From: Prosthecobacter debontii
GTDB lineage: Bacteria; Verrucomicrobiota; Verrucomicrobiia; Chthoniobacterales; Chthoniobacteraceae
Direction of reading: 5' to 3'
Assembly (NCBI GenBank): GCA_945905735.1
Contig: CAMDQC010000036.1
Span: 1 to 39,652 of the forward strand
Length of the DNA stretch: 39,652 bases
The position numbers and the translations under genes were made by a program. The notes under the pieces are model-generated. The model had not been told where the DNA came from. It saw nothing but the letters and a program-made list of their open reading frames with translations, and ran no database searches. Below are positions 15,979 through 25,514 of this stretch, in pieces (the stretch's first letter is position 1; each line of letters starts with the position of its first letter).

Positions 15979-16710
15979 ATGAAGGTGTTTTCATCGGTCG
16001 CCGAGAGGCTGGAAGCAATTGTATCTGCGGTAACTGCGGCGGCCCAGCGCGCCGGACGCACGGCTGCCGACATCGAACTGGTCGCCGTCTCCAAGACGCA
16101 TCCACCCGAGGCGGTGATGGAGGCGCTGCACGCTGGGCAGGTGCTCTTTGGCGAGAGCCGGGTGCAAGAGGCGCGGGCGAAAATCCCCTTGGTCTCGGGC
16201 CGTGCGCGGTGGCATTTCATCGGGCATCTTCAGCGCAACAAAATCCGCCAAGCGTTGCCGCTTTTCGAGCTGTTTCATGGCGTGGATTCGCTGGAGACGG
16301 CGCGCGACATCCAGCGTATCGCCACGGAGGAATCGCAGCGCCCGACAGTGCTGCTGGAGGTGAAGCTCTCGGAGGAGTCGCAGAAGTTTGGCTTCACGCC
16401 GGACCAGTTACGCGAGCAGATGGAAGAGCTGTTGGCGCTCGACAGGCTCACCATCGGCGGGCTCATGTGCATCCCGCCGCCGCAGCCCAAAGCCGAGGAG
16501 ATGCGCCCATTTTTTGCGAAGCTGCGGGAACTCCGCGACCGCTTGCAAACCGAGTGCCGGGTGGGACTGCCGCAGCTCTCGATGGGGATGAGCAGCGACT
16601 TCCCTATCGCTATCGAGGAAGGGGCGACGCTCGTCCGCGTGGGGACGGCGATTTTTGGCGATAGGAGCGGAAAAGCATGGCGTCCAACCGGTGCCACAGG
16701 CGAAGAGTGA
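15979..16710 (+). CDS. yggS: YggS-family PLP homeostasis protein (PLPBP)
   Basis: The 243-residue protein has the alanine-racemase-like TIM barrel of the PLP-binding protein family. The cofactor lysine is K39 in AVSKTHP. Other family hallmarks are FGESRVQEA, WHFIGHLQRNK, LSMGMSSDF and the phosphate-binding VRVGTAIFG. Known members carry PLP and keep vitamin B6 and amino-acid pools balanced without known catalysis. The length is normal and all key positions are present. It is the first gene of a cluster with the DUF971 gene (3 bases on) and the secreted esterase (45 bases further). Confidence 0.95.
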   Translation: MKVFSSVAERLEAIVSAVTAAAQRAGRTAADIELVAVSKTHPPEAVMEALHAGQVLFGESRVQEARAKIPLVSGRARWHFIGHLQRNKIRQALPLFELFHGVDSLETARDIQRIATEESQRPTVLLEVKLSEESQKFGFTPDQLREQMEELLALDRLTIGGLMCIPPPQPKAEEMRPFFAKLRELRDRLQTECRVGLPQLSMGMSSDFPIAIEEGATLVRVGTAIFGDRSGKAWRPTGATGEE

Positions 16711-16713
16711 GGC

Positions 16714-17028
16714 ATGACAACACGGCTCGCTCCATCAAACATCCAGATCATCGGCAACGAACTCGCCATCGCGTGGGAAGACGGGCCGGAGACGTTTACG
16801 ACGTTTGAGGCGCTGCGAAAGGCTTGCCCGTGCGCCTCGTGCTGCGGCGAGCCGGATGCGATGGGCGTCGTGATGAGGCCCGAAGTCCGCTACACCGCGA
16901 CGAGCTTCGAGCTTCGCGGCTGGCAGCTTATCGGTGGCTACGCGCTCCAGCCGACTTGGGGCGACGGCCATGCGACGGGGCTGTTCACTTTCCGTTACCT
17001 GCGCAGGCTCGGCGGCGTCGCGGAGTGA
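16714..17028 (+). CDS. DUF971 domain protein
   Basis: The 104-residue protein matches the small DUF971 family, which is related to the N-terminal domain of gamma-butyrobetaine hydroxylases. The motif EALRKACPCASCCGEP supplies a Cys cluster (C38, C40, C43, C44), which fits a zinc or Fe-S site. IGGYALQPTWGDGHATGLF is the most conserved stretch of the family. Members appear as free-standing proteins in many bacteria, sometimes linked with Fe-S or Mrp-type proteins. No function can be assigned. It follows yggS by 3 bases, so the two are surely cotranscribed. Confidence 0.88.
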   Translation: MTTRLAPSNIQIIGNELAIAWEDGPETFTTFEALRKACPCASCCGEPDAMGVVMRPEVRYTATSFELRGWQLIGGYALQPTWGDGHATGLFTFRYLRRLGGVAE

Positions 17029-17073
17029 ACGGGAGCTTTGGTTTTTGCAGCGGGCGGGTTGTCACCGCGCCGC

Positions 17074-19029
17074 ATGAAAATACTCGTCGCACTACTCGCC
17101 GCCGTCGCCACCGCCACAGCCCAAGAGGCACCAAAAATACCGCGTGTCCCACCAGCCGGGATCGAAGTCCCAGCCGCCGACCGAGCGGAGATTGAGGCAG
17201 GAGTGAAGCAGCTCGCGGCGGAGATTCAAAAACTGCGGCAACTCGTCACGAACAAGCTCGTCTATGATGAACTGCCGAACGTCGAAATCTTCCACAAGTC
17301 CGCCGACTGGGCGCTGCGCTACAACGAGATTTTCGACGTAAAACAAATCGCCACCGCGAAAGACCACATCCAGCAAGGGCTCACCCGCGCCGCCGCACTG
17401 GCAAAGGGCGAGACGCCGTGGAACACCGCCACCGGTCTCGTCGCGCGGGGCTACCGCTCGAAAATTGACGGCTCTGTGCAGCCCTACGGCGTCCTCATCC
17501 CAGACGACTTCAAGCCCGGCGAAGCCAAGCCGCGACGCCTCGATTTCTGGTGCCACGGGCGCGGGGAGACGCTGAGCGAGCTGTCCTTCATTGATGGAGC
17601 GCAGCGCAACAAAGGCGAGTTCACCCCGCCCGGAGCCATCGTCTGCTACCTCTACGGGCGCTACTGCAACGCGAACAAATTCGCCGGTGAGATTGACCTT
17701 TTCGAGGCACTCGCCGACGTGAAGACGCACTACCCGATTGATGCACAGCGGATGGTCATGCGTGGCTTCTCGATGGGCGGAGCGGCAGCGTGGCAGTTCG
17801 CCACGCACCACTCCGGGCTATGGGCCGCCGCAGCGCCGGGCGCAGGCTTCGCGGAGACGGCGGAGTTTTACAAAAGTTTCGCCGAGGGCAAAGTAGCGCC
17901 GCCGTGGTGGGAGCAAGTCCTCTGGCGCTGGTACGACGCGACCACGATGGCCGCGAACCTCTCCAACACGACCACCGTGGCCTACTCCGGCGAAATTGAC
18001 GGGCAAAAACAAGCCGCCGACATCATGGTGAAATACGCCGCGCAAGAAGGCATCACCTTCCCCCACATCATCGGCCCACAGACGCCGCACAAGTATCACA
18101 AAGACTCGATCCCGGAGATCAACAAGCTCGTGGATGCGGCGGTGGAGAAGGGGAATGATCCGTTTCCGAAAAAGGTGCGGCTGGTGACTTACTCCCTCAT
18201 TTATCCGAAAGCAGATTGGGTCGAAATCACGGAATTCGAAAAGCAGTGGGAACGTGCAGACGTTTCAGCCGCAATCAATACGGCTGGGCACGTTACGGTT
18301 ACGACGAAGAACGTAAAAAGCCTTTACTTGATTTTCAACTACCGCCCGCCTGAGATTAAAAGCGTCACGATTGATGGGAGGAAGATTTTGGATGACGTGG
18401 GGACATCGCCGATCGTTTGGGCACGGAAGTCGCCAGAGTGGAAGGCTGGATTGCCAATTGGAACGGCGCTTCCCAAGGGGAAGTTCGGGGATATTTGTGG
18501 CCCGATTGATCACGCTTTCATGTCGCGCTTCATCTTCGTCCGCCCGACCGGCAAGCCGCTCAACGATGCAGTCGGTGCGTGGGCAAAAGCTGAGATGGAA
18601 CGCGCTATCGTGCAATGGCGGCAGGTTTTTCGCGGCGACGTGCAGGTCGTGGATGATCAGACGTGGCTTGGGATGGCCGGCGGGTCTGCCATGTTTAGCA
18701 ATCTCGTCCTATGGGGAGACATCTCGTCCAACGCCGTCATCGCGCATTACGCCAAGGAACTCCCGCTCAAGTGGGACGCAAAGACTCTCGAACTCGGCAC
18801 CCAAAAAGTGGACGCCGCGCATCACGCGCCGATCCTGATATATCCCCAAGGTGCGCGCTACATCGTCCTCAACAGCGGGCCGACCTTCCGCGAAGCCGCC
18901 GCCACCAACAACAGCGACCAGACGCCGAAGCTCCCCGATTGGGCCGTAGTGGACCTCCGCACCCCGCCCGGCCCAAAGTGGCCCGGACAAATCGTGGACG
19001 CCGGCTTTTTCGACGAAAGCTGGAAGTAG
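17074..19029 (+). CDS. Secreted alpha/beta hydrolase (prolyl-oligopeptidase/esterase type)
   Basis: The 651-residue protein has a signal peptide (MKILVALLAAVATATAQE). A leading helical part (about 35-115) precedes an alpha/beta-hydrolase domain with the nucleophile elbow GFSMGGAAA (Ser at about residue 233). The sequence LDFWCHGRGE just before it matches the oxyanion-hole region (HGRG). A catalytic His is likely in TPHKYHKD (about 345). The remaining 300 residues hold a beta-rich accessory part with little similarity to known folds. Related proteins are common in Planctomycetes and Verrucomicrobia and may remove acyl groups from plant or algal polysaccharides. The ATG at 17074 was chosen over the frame's upstream start at 17038 because it begins the signal peptide. 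It ends 17 bases from the end of the convergent CotH gene. Confidence 0.86.
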   Translation: MKILVALLAAVATATAQEAPKIPRVPPAGIEVPAADRAEIEAGVKQLAAEIQKLRQLVTNKLVYDELPNVEIFHKSADWALRYNEIFDVKQIATAKDHIQQGLTRAAALAKGETPWNTATGLVARGYRSKIDGSVQPYGVLIPDDFKPGEAKPRRLDFWCHGRGETLSELSFIDGAQRNKGEFTPPGAIVCYLYGRYCNANKFAGEIDLFEALADVKTHYPIDAQRMVMRGFSMGGAAAWQFATHHSGLWAAAAPGAGFAETAEFYKSFAEGKVAPPWWEQVLWRWYDATTMAANLSNTTTVAYSGEIDGQKQAADIMVKYAAQEGITFPHIIGPQTPHKYHKDSIPEINKLVDAAVEKGNDPFPKKVRLVTYSLIYPKADWVEITEFEKQWERADVSAAINTAGHVTVTTKNVKSLYLIFNYRPPEIKSVTIDGRKILDDVGTSPIVWARKSPEWKAGLPIGTALPKGKFGDICGPIDHAFMSRFIFVRPTGKPLNDAVGAWAKAEMERAIVQWRQVFRGDVQVVDDQTWLGMAGGSAMFSNLVLWGDISSNAVIAHYAKELPLKWDAKTLELGTQKVDAAHHAPILIYPQGARYIVLNSGPTFREAAATNNSDQTPKLPDWAVVDLRTPPGPKWPGQIVDAGFFDESWK

Positions 19030-19046
19030 CCGCTCGGCACGAACTG

Positions 19047-22000
19047 CTATTGCAGCACTTCGACAGACAGGCGGATGAACTGTTTAGTGGAGTCGCCGAT
19101 TGGTGTAGGGGCTCGGAATAGGTAGGTTTCCGTCCCGTTTCCATTGTCGGTCCGCAGCAGTTGCACGGCGTCCACATTCCATGTCGCGAGGTCTGGGCTG
19201 GTCATCACTCGGTATGCCAAGTCCGAAGTGTTCGTCGGCCTTGTGAACGCCAGCGTGAGGTAGGTCTTTGGCCCGGCCCCGAGATCCAATACAAGGGTGC
19301 CGCCTGTTGGTAGGGCGGAACTTCCGGAATTCGTGGGATTGGTCCCGAGAGCGTACTCGAGGAGGTTGTTCACGCTGTCTCCGTCGGAGTCGATCGTGTT
19401 CGAGGCAGGAACGGAGAAGCCGGTCGCCCAAGTTCCAAATGCAGCGCTGTCGGGTCCGCCGGGATTGCCGTGGATGGTTCCGTGGGCAAACCAGCTTGAA
19501 CCGAGGCTCTTATTAACCGTCGTCGAATTGATGGTCGTGAGGCACAGCGTCGAGCCATTGCCGTCCGGGCCTTTCGGCCATGTGATTCCGTCGTCGTCGT
19601 AGATAAAGTCCGCGATGTCGGCACCTGCGATTGTGTTGCGGAGGACGATTTGCTCGCCGCCGTTGTCGAGGGTGTTGATGTAAGTTCCGGCAATCTTCGC
19701 GCTGAGGCCGGGATAGAGTGCATCCGGGTAGCGCTGCTGGAATGCGGGGAGGTTGCGCACGATGACGATGCGTTGGCCGGGGGCAATCGACGTGATGCTC
19801 GACTGCGTGGTGAAGTTGAAATCGACGCCAGCCGTGAAGCGGACGCCGTCGAGTTCCACTTGGCTGGCCGATGGGTTCCAGAGTTCGATGAATTCGTAAT
19901 CATCCTTGTCCACTGCGGGCGCGAAGAACGGGCCTTTCGGCTGGTAGTTGATTTCGCTGATGACGAGGTTTGTGCTCGCCGCTGGAGCGCCGACCACGAA
20001 GAGCGCCTCGGTGAGTGCCGACCATTCGTTTTTCGTGCTGTTGAAAATGCGCGCTTTCACGAGGCCGGAGAGGGTGAGTGTGGCCGGGCTGCCTGTGAGG
20101 TTTCCGGCGCGGACGGTGCCGCCGATTTCACGCGGGTCTTGTTCGTCGAGGCGGTAGTAGATTGTCCGCGTGTCGCCCGACGTGCTCGGATTTGTGCCGT
20201 TTGGATCGGTGATGGTGAGCGAATAGTTCGCCGCCACGATTCCGCCAAATTGCCCGAAGACCGGAGCGTCGGTGATTGGGTAGAGTGGCATCGCTACGAG
20301 CGATCCATCGGCAGGGCCGGTGCTCACTCCGCTCACATTGTCTTTGTAAGCGCGGAGTTGCGTGATGATTGTCGCGGCGCGTCCTGGGCCGCTGTTTGCG
20401 TTGAGCGTCGCAATGGTTCCGGTGTTCACCCAGTTTGTCACCCGCGTCTTCGCGCTGAGCCAGTCGTTCTTTGTAAAAAATGTCGCGCCGCCGGTTTTCG
20501 AATCGCCCCAGCGACCCGACTCCACAATGATTTGCGGGTCGAGCACGGCAGCGCGGGCGTCGAAGCGCGCGAGGACGTTTGCGTTGGTGAGCGCGCCGTT
20601 GTTAAAGAAGTTTTTGTGGACGCGGTCCGCAAACTTCATCCGGTATTCCTGGCTGAACGCGAGGTTTTCGTGGAGGTAGGCGGGGTTCGACTTTCCGTAG
20701 TTTACGAGGTTGTTGTGCATTCCCTGTCCAAACGCGTTTGTCCCCGAGCCAGCCCAAGGGCCGACCCGGTTGTCCGAACGACCATCGGTGTCTGTTCCCA
20801 TGCCATGTTCGTGGTCGTGGGCGATGAAAACGAAGCCGTTGTTCAGCGTGCGCTCCTTGAGCCCGAACCAGTTGTTCGACGCACCGACGAATGTCGAAAG
20901 CGGTGCATCGAAGCTGCCCGTCTGGAAGCTATTGAGCATGTAGTCCGCGAGGTTGTCGGGGTTCAGGACTTTCGGGCTCGCAGGGTCCGGCGTGATGCCG
21001 TTGTTCTGCAACCCCTGCATGGCAAAATACCGCGTCGTGCGGCTCGCTTCGGACGTCACGTCTTCGCGCAGTTCCTTCGCGCGCCACCAGAACCGCGCCC
21101 ATGTCGAGCCGGGTGCACCGCTTGTGCCTTGCGCCATGGTCCCATCCGTCGCCTCGGTGTTGTAGCCGCCGCTGCCGCCAGCGGATTTTATGACGTCATA
21201 ATTGTCTTCGTTTCCACCGAGGTAGTTTTGCCCGAAGTTCGCCTCGGGGCGTTCCTGTGTCATGTAAAGTCCCCAGTATTTTCCGTTGATGTAGAGATGG
21301 ACGTAGCGGCTACGCGTGTACGGCTGCGTCATGTCGCGCATATTGTCGCGACTCACGACCTCGCGCATGAACGTGTAGTTTTGCACAGCACCACCGGGGG
21401 ATGAGCCCGACGGATCGAATGACCATGAGTAATTCTGCGATGTCTGAAGATCGAGGTTCTCAAAGCGGTTCGTCCCTTCTTTTCCGAAAAGCGCGTATTG
21501 GAGATCGCCGTCATACTGGCTTTGGAAAAACAAGCGGAACGCGTGTTTGGGGTTTCCATCCGAGCGGGAATATCCGCCACGGATGCGTAGGCCGACATTG
21601 ATCTGAAACGCGCCGCCGCCGCCCACTTGGCCGTTGTATGTGTCGTTGATGTATTCCACCGAAGCCGGGCGCTCCCAGTTTTCGCCGTGCTGGTTTGCAT
21701 CGACGTAGATGCCCGTCGTCGGGTGCAGCAGATTGTTGAGGTCCGTGACAATCGACATGCTCGGAATCGCTGCCAGCGCGGCCTTGATGACCGTTTCATT
21801 TCCAGTCACCACGCGGCTGTCGAAGCCGTAGTCGAGCACCTGCCCCGCGACAGGGCCAACGGGCCAGCCATCGGCGAGCGTGTTGCTGACGGATTGCGTG
21901 ATCACGTCGTCGAAAAACAGATACGTCTGGGTATCCACATTCGTCGGCTTCCAGCCCTTCTGGAAAGCCGCCGCGCGGACGACTGTCGTCTTGTTGATAT

Positions 22001-25000
22001 TCAGCGGAGTTGGGCTTGCGACATTTGGGAAAATGAGGCCGTTCGTCGAAGACGGCGTGGAGCCGTCGAGCGTGTAGCGAATCTCCGCGCCGGGCGTGGT
22101 CGTCGTGATTGTGAGCCCAAACGGTGCGCTCTTTATGCCGCGATCTACGTTGAAGGTCGTGTCGCCGACAAAGCCATTGATGCCCGCAGGATTCTGCCCG
22201 CCGGGCGATGGGACATCGAAGAAACCAACGTAGTTTTCCGTATCGTAGCGGCCGTAGGACTTGTCCTCGCGCTGCGCCGGATACGTGTAGGAATCGACCA
22301 GCGAATAGACGCCGGGAGAGCCGCTGTCTTTTGTCATCGCGAGATAGCCGCCGGTTTTTGGCAGCGTGAAGTTGGTGTGGAATTCATTCGCGCCGAGCGT
22401 CACATTTTTTGCCGAGGCGAAAACGACGAGGTAACTGCCGGCCGGGAGCGAGTAGTTCGGGAACGCCCACTTGTGGTCGTCCGCCGGGAGTGCGCTGTTT
22501 GTGAGGTAGTAGCCAGCCAGATTGATCGCCGACGCCGTCGGATTCACGATTTCGATCCAGTCTGGAGCATCTGCTTGTGAATCGAGAAGTAGCGTATTTT
22601 CCGCGCTGAATTCCGTGATGCGCAGATCCGAACCGGAAACCGGGGGCGCGATGGGCATATTCGTCGCTAGGAGGAACGAAGTGCCATCCCCTCGGACGTA
22701 GAAAACTTCGCCTGCAAAACCGCCGCCCTGCTCGAAGTACAGATACTCAATCGTGTGGTCGCCAGCCGCTAGATACTTCGGCCCAGAGACAAAAGTCGTC
22801 GGTCCCTGGGTCGCGTCGTTCACGATGACGTCGGCACCATTGATGCGGAGTCTTCCGCCGTCGTCATTGTTGATGCCAAACGTGTAGTATCCGCCGAAGA
22901 CGATCCGCAGCGCCGCCGTTGATTTCACGACGAAATTGTCGCCGTTTCCACCGGGCGGAAGCGTCTCGCCACCGGGCGAAATACCAGCCGCGCTGTCTCC
23001 CTGGTTGATGAACGCCAGCCCGGATTGCGTGAATGTTCCCGTCGGCACGATTGTGCCAGCGAACAACTGGTCGCTGATGCTTAAACTCGTGACTGCTACT
23101 GGCGATGAAAGTCGCGTCTGGCTCCAGCCTGCCGCCGAGATCGTCAGCGCACCCGGAATCGTAATCGTCCGAGCCTGCGAAACGCTCGCAAACGTGTTGG
23201 TCGCAGTGAGCGTGTAGGTCGTATTTGCCGACGGATTTTCACAGAACTGACCATTCAATGCCACCGCTCCAGGACGTGGCGTGAGCGTGACGGAATCCGC
23301 CAGCGAAGTCGTCCAATCGAGTTGAGCCATGCCGCCCGGCAAAATCGCATTGTCCGGCGTGGTGAACGCAGTAATCGAGGGAGGCAGACCGACCGTCACA
23401 GTCACCGGCGCAGTCACCGAGCCAAACGAGTTCGTCGCAGTGAGCGTGTACGTCGTCGTAGTCGCAGGGGCGGAGAGATTGAGGGAACCGCCGGTGACCG
23501 GAGTGACACTCCCGATTCCTTGATCAATCGAAAGCGAAGTCGCCCCGATGGCGCTCCAATTCAACGTAATCGGTGCGCCAGTCACCACCGTGTTGTCATT
23601 CACCGAAAAGCTGGAAATCGTTGGCGGTTGGTTCACGAAAACCGTGAGCGTCGTAGTCCGAGTCTGCGCGCCGGTCGTGCCCGTCAGCGTGTAAGTTGTC
23701 GTAGTCGTCGGCGATGCAAACGTCACCGAATTTGTCCCCGGCGTGATCGTCGGATTCCCCGGCAGAGTTGGCGTGATTGCGAGCCCGCTCGTGAATTTCG
23801 TATCCCACGAAAACGTGAGCGTCGCAGGATTCAGCGAAGGCGTCGTGAGCACCGAATAGGCGTTCGATGTAAAGCCGAGAAGCATCGGCGCTTGATCCAC
23901 CAGCGTCACCGGTCCAGTCGCCTCGCCGAGAAGCTTCAGCGATCCATCATCGCCCGTCTTGTCGCCTGCCGCGATACGCACGCGGTTGTAAGCACCGCCG
24001 CCGCGCTCATACCATAGATACCGGAAATTGTAGTCGCCCGCCGCCAAGGTGGCTACGGCGTACGTATTTGTATCGCCCGTCGGCACCATGTTTGTGAGCG
24101 TCTCACCGCTGAACGAAGCATTCCCATTTTGGGTGTTAATCTTCGTCCAGTTCACGCCGAAAATCGACGCTTGAAACCCGTCGTCGCCATTAAAAACAAA
24201 CGTATAAGCGCCCGGCGTCGTCACCCGGAAACAGCACGTCGCCACCTGTACAAAATCCTCATCATCCGCCCCGGTATCTGTCAGATACGTCGCCGCCGTC
24301 CCCGATCCGCCGCCCGCATTATTCGGGTCTTTGAAATCAATCACCGAAAACGCAGTGCTCGTGATCCCCGGAGTGCTCGTCGCCACGCCGAGCGCAGTGT
24401 TCAGGTTTGAAATCTGCCACGCAGCATTCAGCGTCTTTGCCTCCTTCACGCCCCATTTTCCCGGCGTCCCGAAAGGCTCGCCGAGATTCCACGGCGTCAC
24501 CTGCGAGTGCAAAAAGCGCGGGTCCGTGCCGGAGAATAGATCCGCGATTTGCACACCGCTGAGCGCGTTGTTCCAGATTGCGACCTCATCAATCATCACG
24601 CGCGAATACGAGTTGATGCCACCATTATCCCGCGCACCAAAGACGAGCAGATTGGTGGAACTCTGAATCGTCGCCCCCGGATTCGCCTGCTGCGAGACCA
24701 ACTGGCTGTTCAGATAGATGTTCTTGTTCGTCCCATCGAACGTGCAGACCACATGATACCACTGCGTATTGCGTATGCCCGGCGAAGTCGTCCCCGCCCC
24801 GGTAATCACGACGCCGGAATTGAAGTCACCATTGCCCTGCGTGAACCCCGTCCCGCTGCCCCGCGTCGTCCAGTCCACTTGATCAGTGCCGCCGCTCCGG
24901 CGAGCCTGCCATCCGTTCCCCTCACCATTTTTAGAAACGAACGGCACCCAAGCATCAGTCGGCCACCCTTTCACCCACACGGAAACCGTGAAACTCGTGC

Positions 25001-25322
25001 CTCCATTGTAAAGACTGCTCGACCCCGGCACGACCGCGTAGCAATTCGTCCCGGTCGTAGGCGTTGTGCGATTCCGCAAATCGAGTGAGCGGGAGTTCGT
25101 GCGATTGGCAAAAGGAGTCGCCACATCCGTCGAGAAAATCGGTGCCTGAGTCGTCGGCCCGGCCTGAGCGTTGTTACCGAGCCCCGAGGCGTCGGAATAA
25201 GAATCGCCGTCGAAGTTCCAGTAGCCGAGCAGTCCGGCATGGGCGGTTTCGTTCAGCGGGGAGAGCGCGAGACACGCAAATACAGCGAGTCCGGCGGAGA
25301 TGGGTGATTTAAGGAGTTTCAT
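19047..25322 (-). CDS. Giant secreted CotH-kinase-family protein with LamG, PA14-like, Ig-like and lamin-tail domains
   Basis: A 2091-residue protein with signal peptide (residues 1-29, ending TAHA). Domains by approximate residue: LamG/concanavalin-like 30-235 (LLGYWNFDGDSYSDASGLG); PA14-like 345-480 (YTFVFNGDDGFQASIF); three Ig-like repeats 485-760 ending YTLTATN; a second PA14-like part 790-880 (FGINNDDGGRLRING); lamin-tail 894-1010 (RITEFSAENTLL); chitobiase-C-like 1060-1130 (IRYTLDGSTPSS); CotH kinase 1180-1560, with RIRGGYSRS, LYINGKYWGLYMTQERPEAN and the metal-binding stretch AHDHEHGMG; second lamin-tail near 1780; then DSDGDSVNNLLEYALGTNP, a calcium-loop-like motif, and a terminal beta domain. 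CotH proteins are atypical secreted protein kinases; here the kinase is carried on a carbohydrate- or surface-binding scaffold. No PEP-CTERM or other sorting tail is visible. The ATG at 25322 is preferred over an upstream start (25364). Confidence 0.93.
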   Translation of the reverse strand: MKLLKSPISAGLAVFACLALSPLNETAHAGLLGYWNFDGDSYSDASGLGNNAQAGPTTQAPIFSTDVATPFANRTNSRSLDLRNRTTPTTGTNCYAVVPGSSSLYNGGTSFTVSVWVKGWPTDAWVPFVSKNGEGNGWQARRSGGTDQVDWTTRGSGTGFTQGNGDFNSGVVITGAGTTSPGIRNTQWYHVVCTFDGTNKNIYLNSQLVSQQANPGATIQSSTNLLVFGARDNGGINSYSRVMIDEVAIWNNALSGVQIADLFSGTDPRFLHSQVTPWNLGEPFGTPGKWGVKEAKTLNAAWQISNLNTALGVATSTPGITSTAFSVIDFKDPNNAGGGSGTAATYLTDTGADDEDFVQVATCCFRVTTPGAYTFVFNGDDGFQASIFGVNWTKINTQNGNASFSGETLTNMVPTGDTNTYAVATLAAGDYNFRYLWYERGGGAYNRVRIAAGDKTGDDGSLKLLGEATGPVTLVDQAPMLLGFTSNAYSVLTTPSLNPATLTFSWDTKFTSGLAITPTLPGNPTITPGTNSVTFASPTTTTTYTLTGTTGAQTRTTTLTVFVNQPPTISSFSVNDNTVVTGAPITLNWSAIGATSLSIDQGIGSVTPVTGGSLNLSAPATTTTYTLTATNSFGSVTAPVTVTVGLPPSITAFTTPDNAILPGGMAQLDWTTSLADSVTLTPRPGAVALNGQFCENPSANTTYTLTATNTFASVSQARTITIPGALTISAAGWSQTRLSSPVAVTSLSISDQLFAGTIVPTGTFTQSGLAFINQGDSAAGISPGGETLPPGGNGDNFVVKSTAALRIVFGGYYTFGINNDDGGRLRINGADVIVNDATQGPTTFVSGPKYLAAGDHTIEYLYFEQGGGFAGEVFYVRGDGTSFLLATNMPIAPPVSGSDLRITEFSAENTLLLDSQADAPDWIEIVNPTASAINLAGYYLTNSALPADDHKWAFPNYSLPAGSYLVVFASAKNVTLGANEFHTNFTLPKTGGYLAMTKDSGSPGVYSLVDSYTYPAQREDKSYGRYDTENYVGFFDVPSPGGQNPAGINGFVGDTTFNVDRGIKSAPFGLTITTTTPGAEIRYTLDGSTPSSTNGLIFPNVASPTPLNINKTTVVRAAAFQKGWKPTNVDTQTYLFFDDVITQSVSNTLADGWPVGPVAGQVLDYGFDSRVVTGNETVIKAALAAIPSMSIVTDLNNLLHPTTGIYVDANQHGENWERPASVEYINDTYNGQVGGGGAFQINVGLRIRGGYSRSDGNPKHAFRLFFQSQYDGDLQYALFGKEGTNRFENLDLQTSQNYSWSFDPSGSSPGGAVQNYTFMREVVSRDNMRDMTQPYTRSRYVHLYINGKYWGLYMTQERPEANFGQNYLGGNEDNYDVIKSAGGSGGYNTEATDGTMAQGTSGAPGSTWARFWWRAKELREDVTSEASRTTRYFAMQGLQNNGITPDPASPKVLNPDNLADYMLNSFQTGSFDAPLSTFVGASNNWFGLKERTLNNGFVFIAHDHEHGMGTDTDGRSDNRVGPWAGSGTNAFGQGMHNNLVNYGKSNPAYLHENLAFSQEYRMKFADRVHKNFFNNGALTNANVLARFDARAAVLDPQIIVESGRWGDSKTGGATFFTKNDWLSAKTRVTNWVNTGTIATLNANSGPGRAATIITQLRAYKDNVSGVSTGPADGSLVAMPLYPITDAPVFGQFGGIVAANYSLTITDPNGTNPSTSGDTRTIYYRLDEQDPREIGGTVRAGNLTGSPATLTLSGLVKARIFNSTKNEWSALTEALFVVGAPAASTNLVISEINYQPKGPFFAPAVDKDDYEFIELWNPSASQVELDGVRFTAGVDFNFTTQSSITSIAPGQRIVIVRNLPAFQQRYPDALYPGLSAKIAGTYINTLDNGGEQIVLRNTIAGADIADFIYDDDGITWPKGPDGNGSTLCLTTINSTTVNKSLGSSWFAHGTIHGNPGGPDSAAFGTWATGFSVPASNTIDSDGDSVNNLLEYALGTNPTNSGSSALPTGGTLVLDLGAGPKTYLTLAFTRPTNTSDLAYRVMTSPDLATWNVDAVQLLRTDNGNGTETYLFRAPTPIGDSTKQFIRLSVEVLQ

Positions 25323-25464
25323 GGTGAGTAGGCGAGCGCGCGGGGAGATACGTCGCGTTCGCAATTGGTTTCAATTGAAATGTTCGGTGAAACTCATGTC
25401 ATCACGGTCATATGCGCGAGCGTCGGCGACCACGGCGGCGTGCGCTTCTTGGGCGTCGCGCCGC

Positions 25465-25492
25465 TTGACGTTGCTGCGTTGGGCGTTAGGGT
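25465..25492 (+). promoter_or_regulatory. Putative sigma-70 promoter of purH
   Basis: TTGACG (25465-25470), a 16-base spacer and TAGGGT (25487-25492) stand 22 bases before the purH ATG. The -35 box is close to consensus; the -10 box is weak. The region is shared with the divergent CotH giant, so the two genes start from the same 192-base gap. Confidence 0.35.
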
Positions 25493-25514
25493 CCGCGCCC
25501 TTTTCAAATCAAGA

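Noticed and set aside
19650-21404. 584-codon plus-strand frame inside the first CotH gene
   Set aside because: It is antisense to a protein with clear domain motifs; its Val/Arg/Glu-rich text is typical of a high-GC shadow frame.
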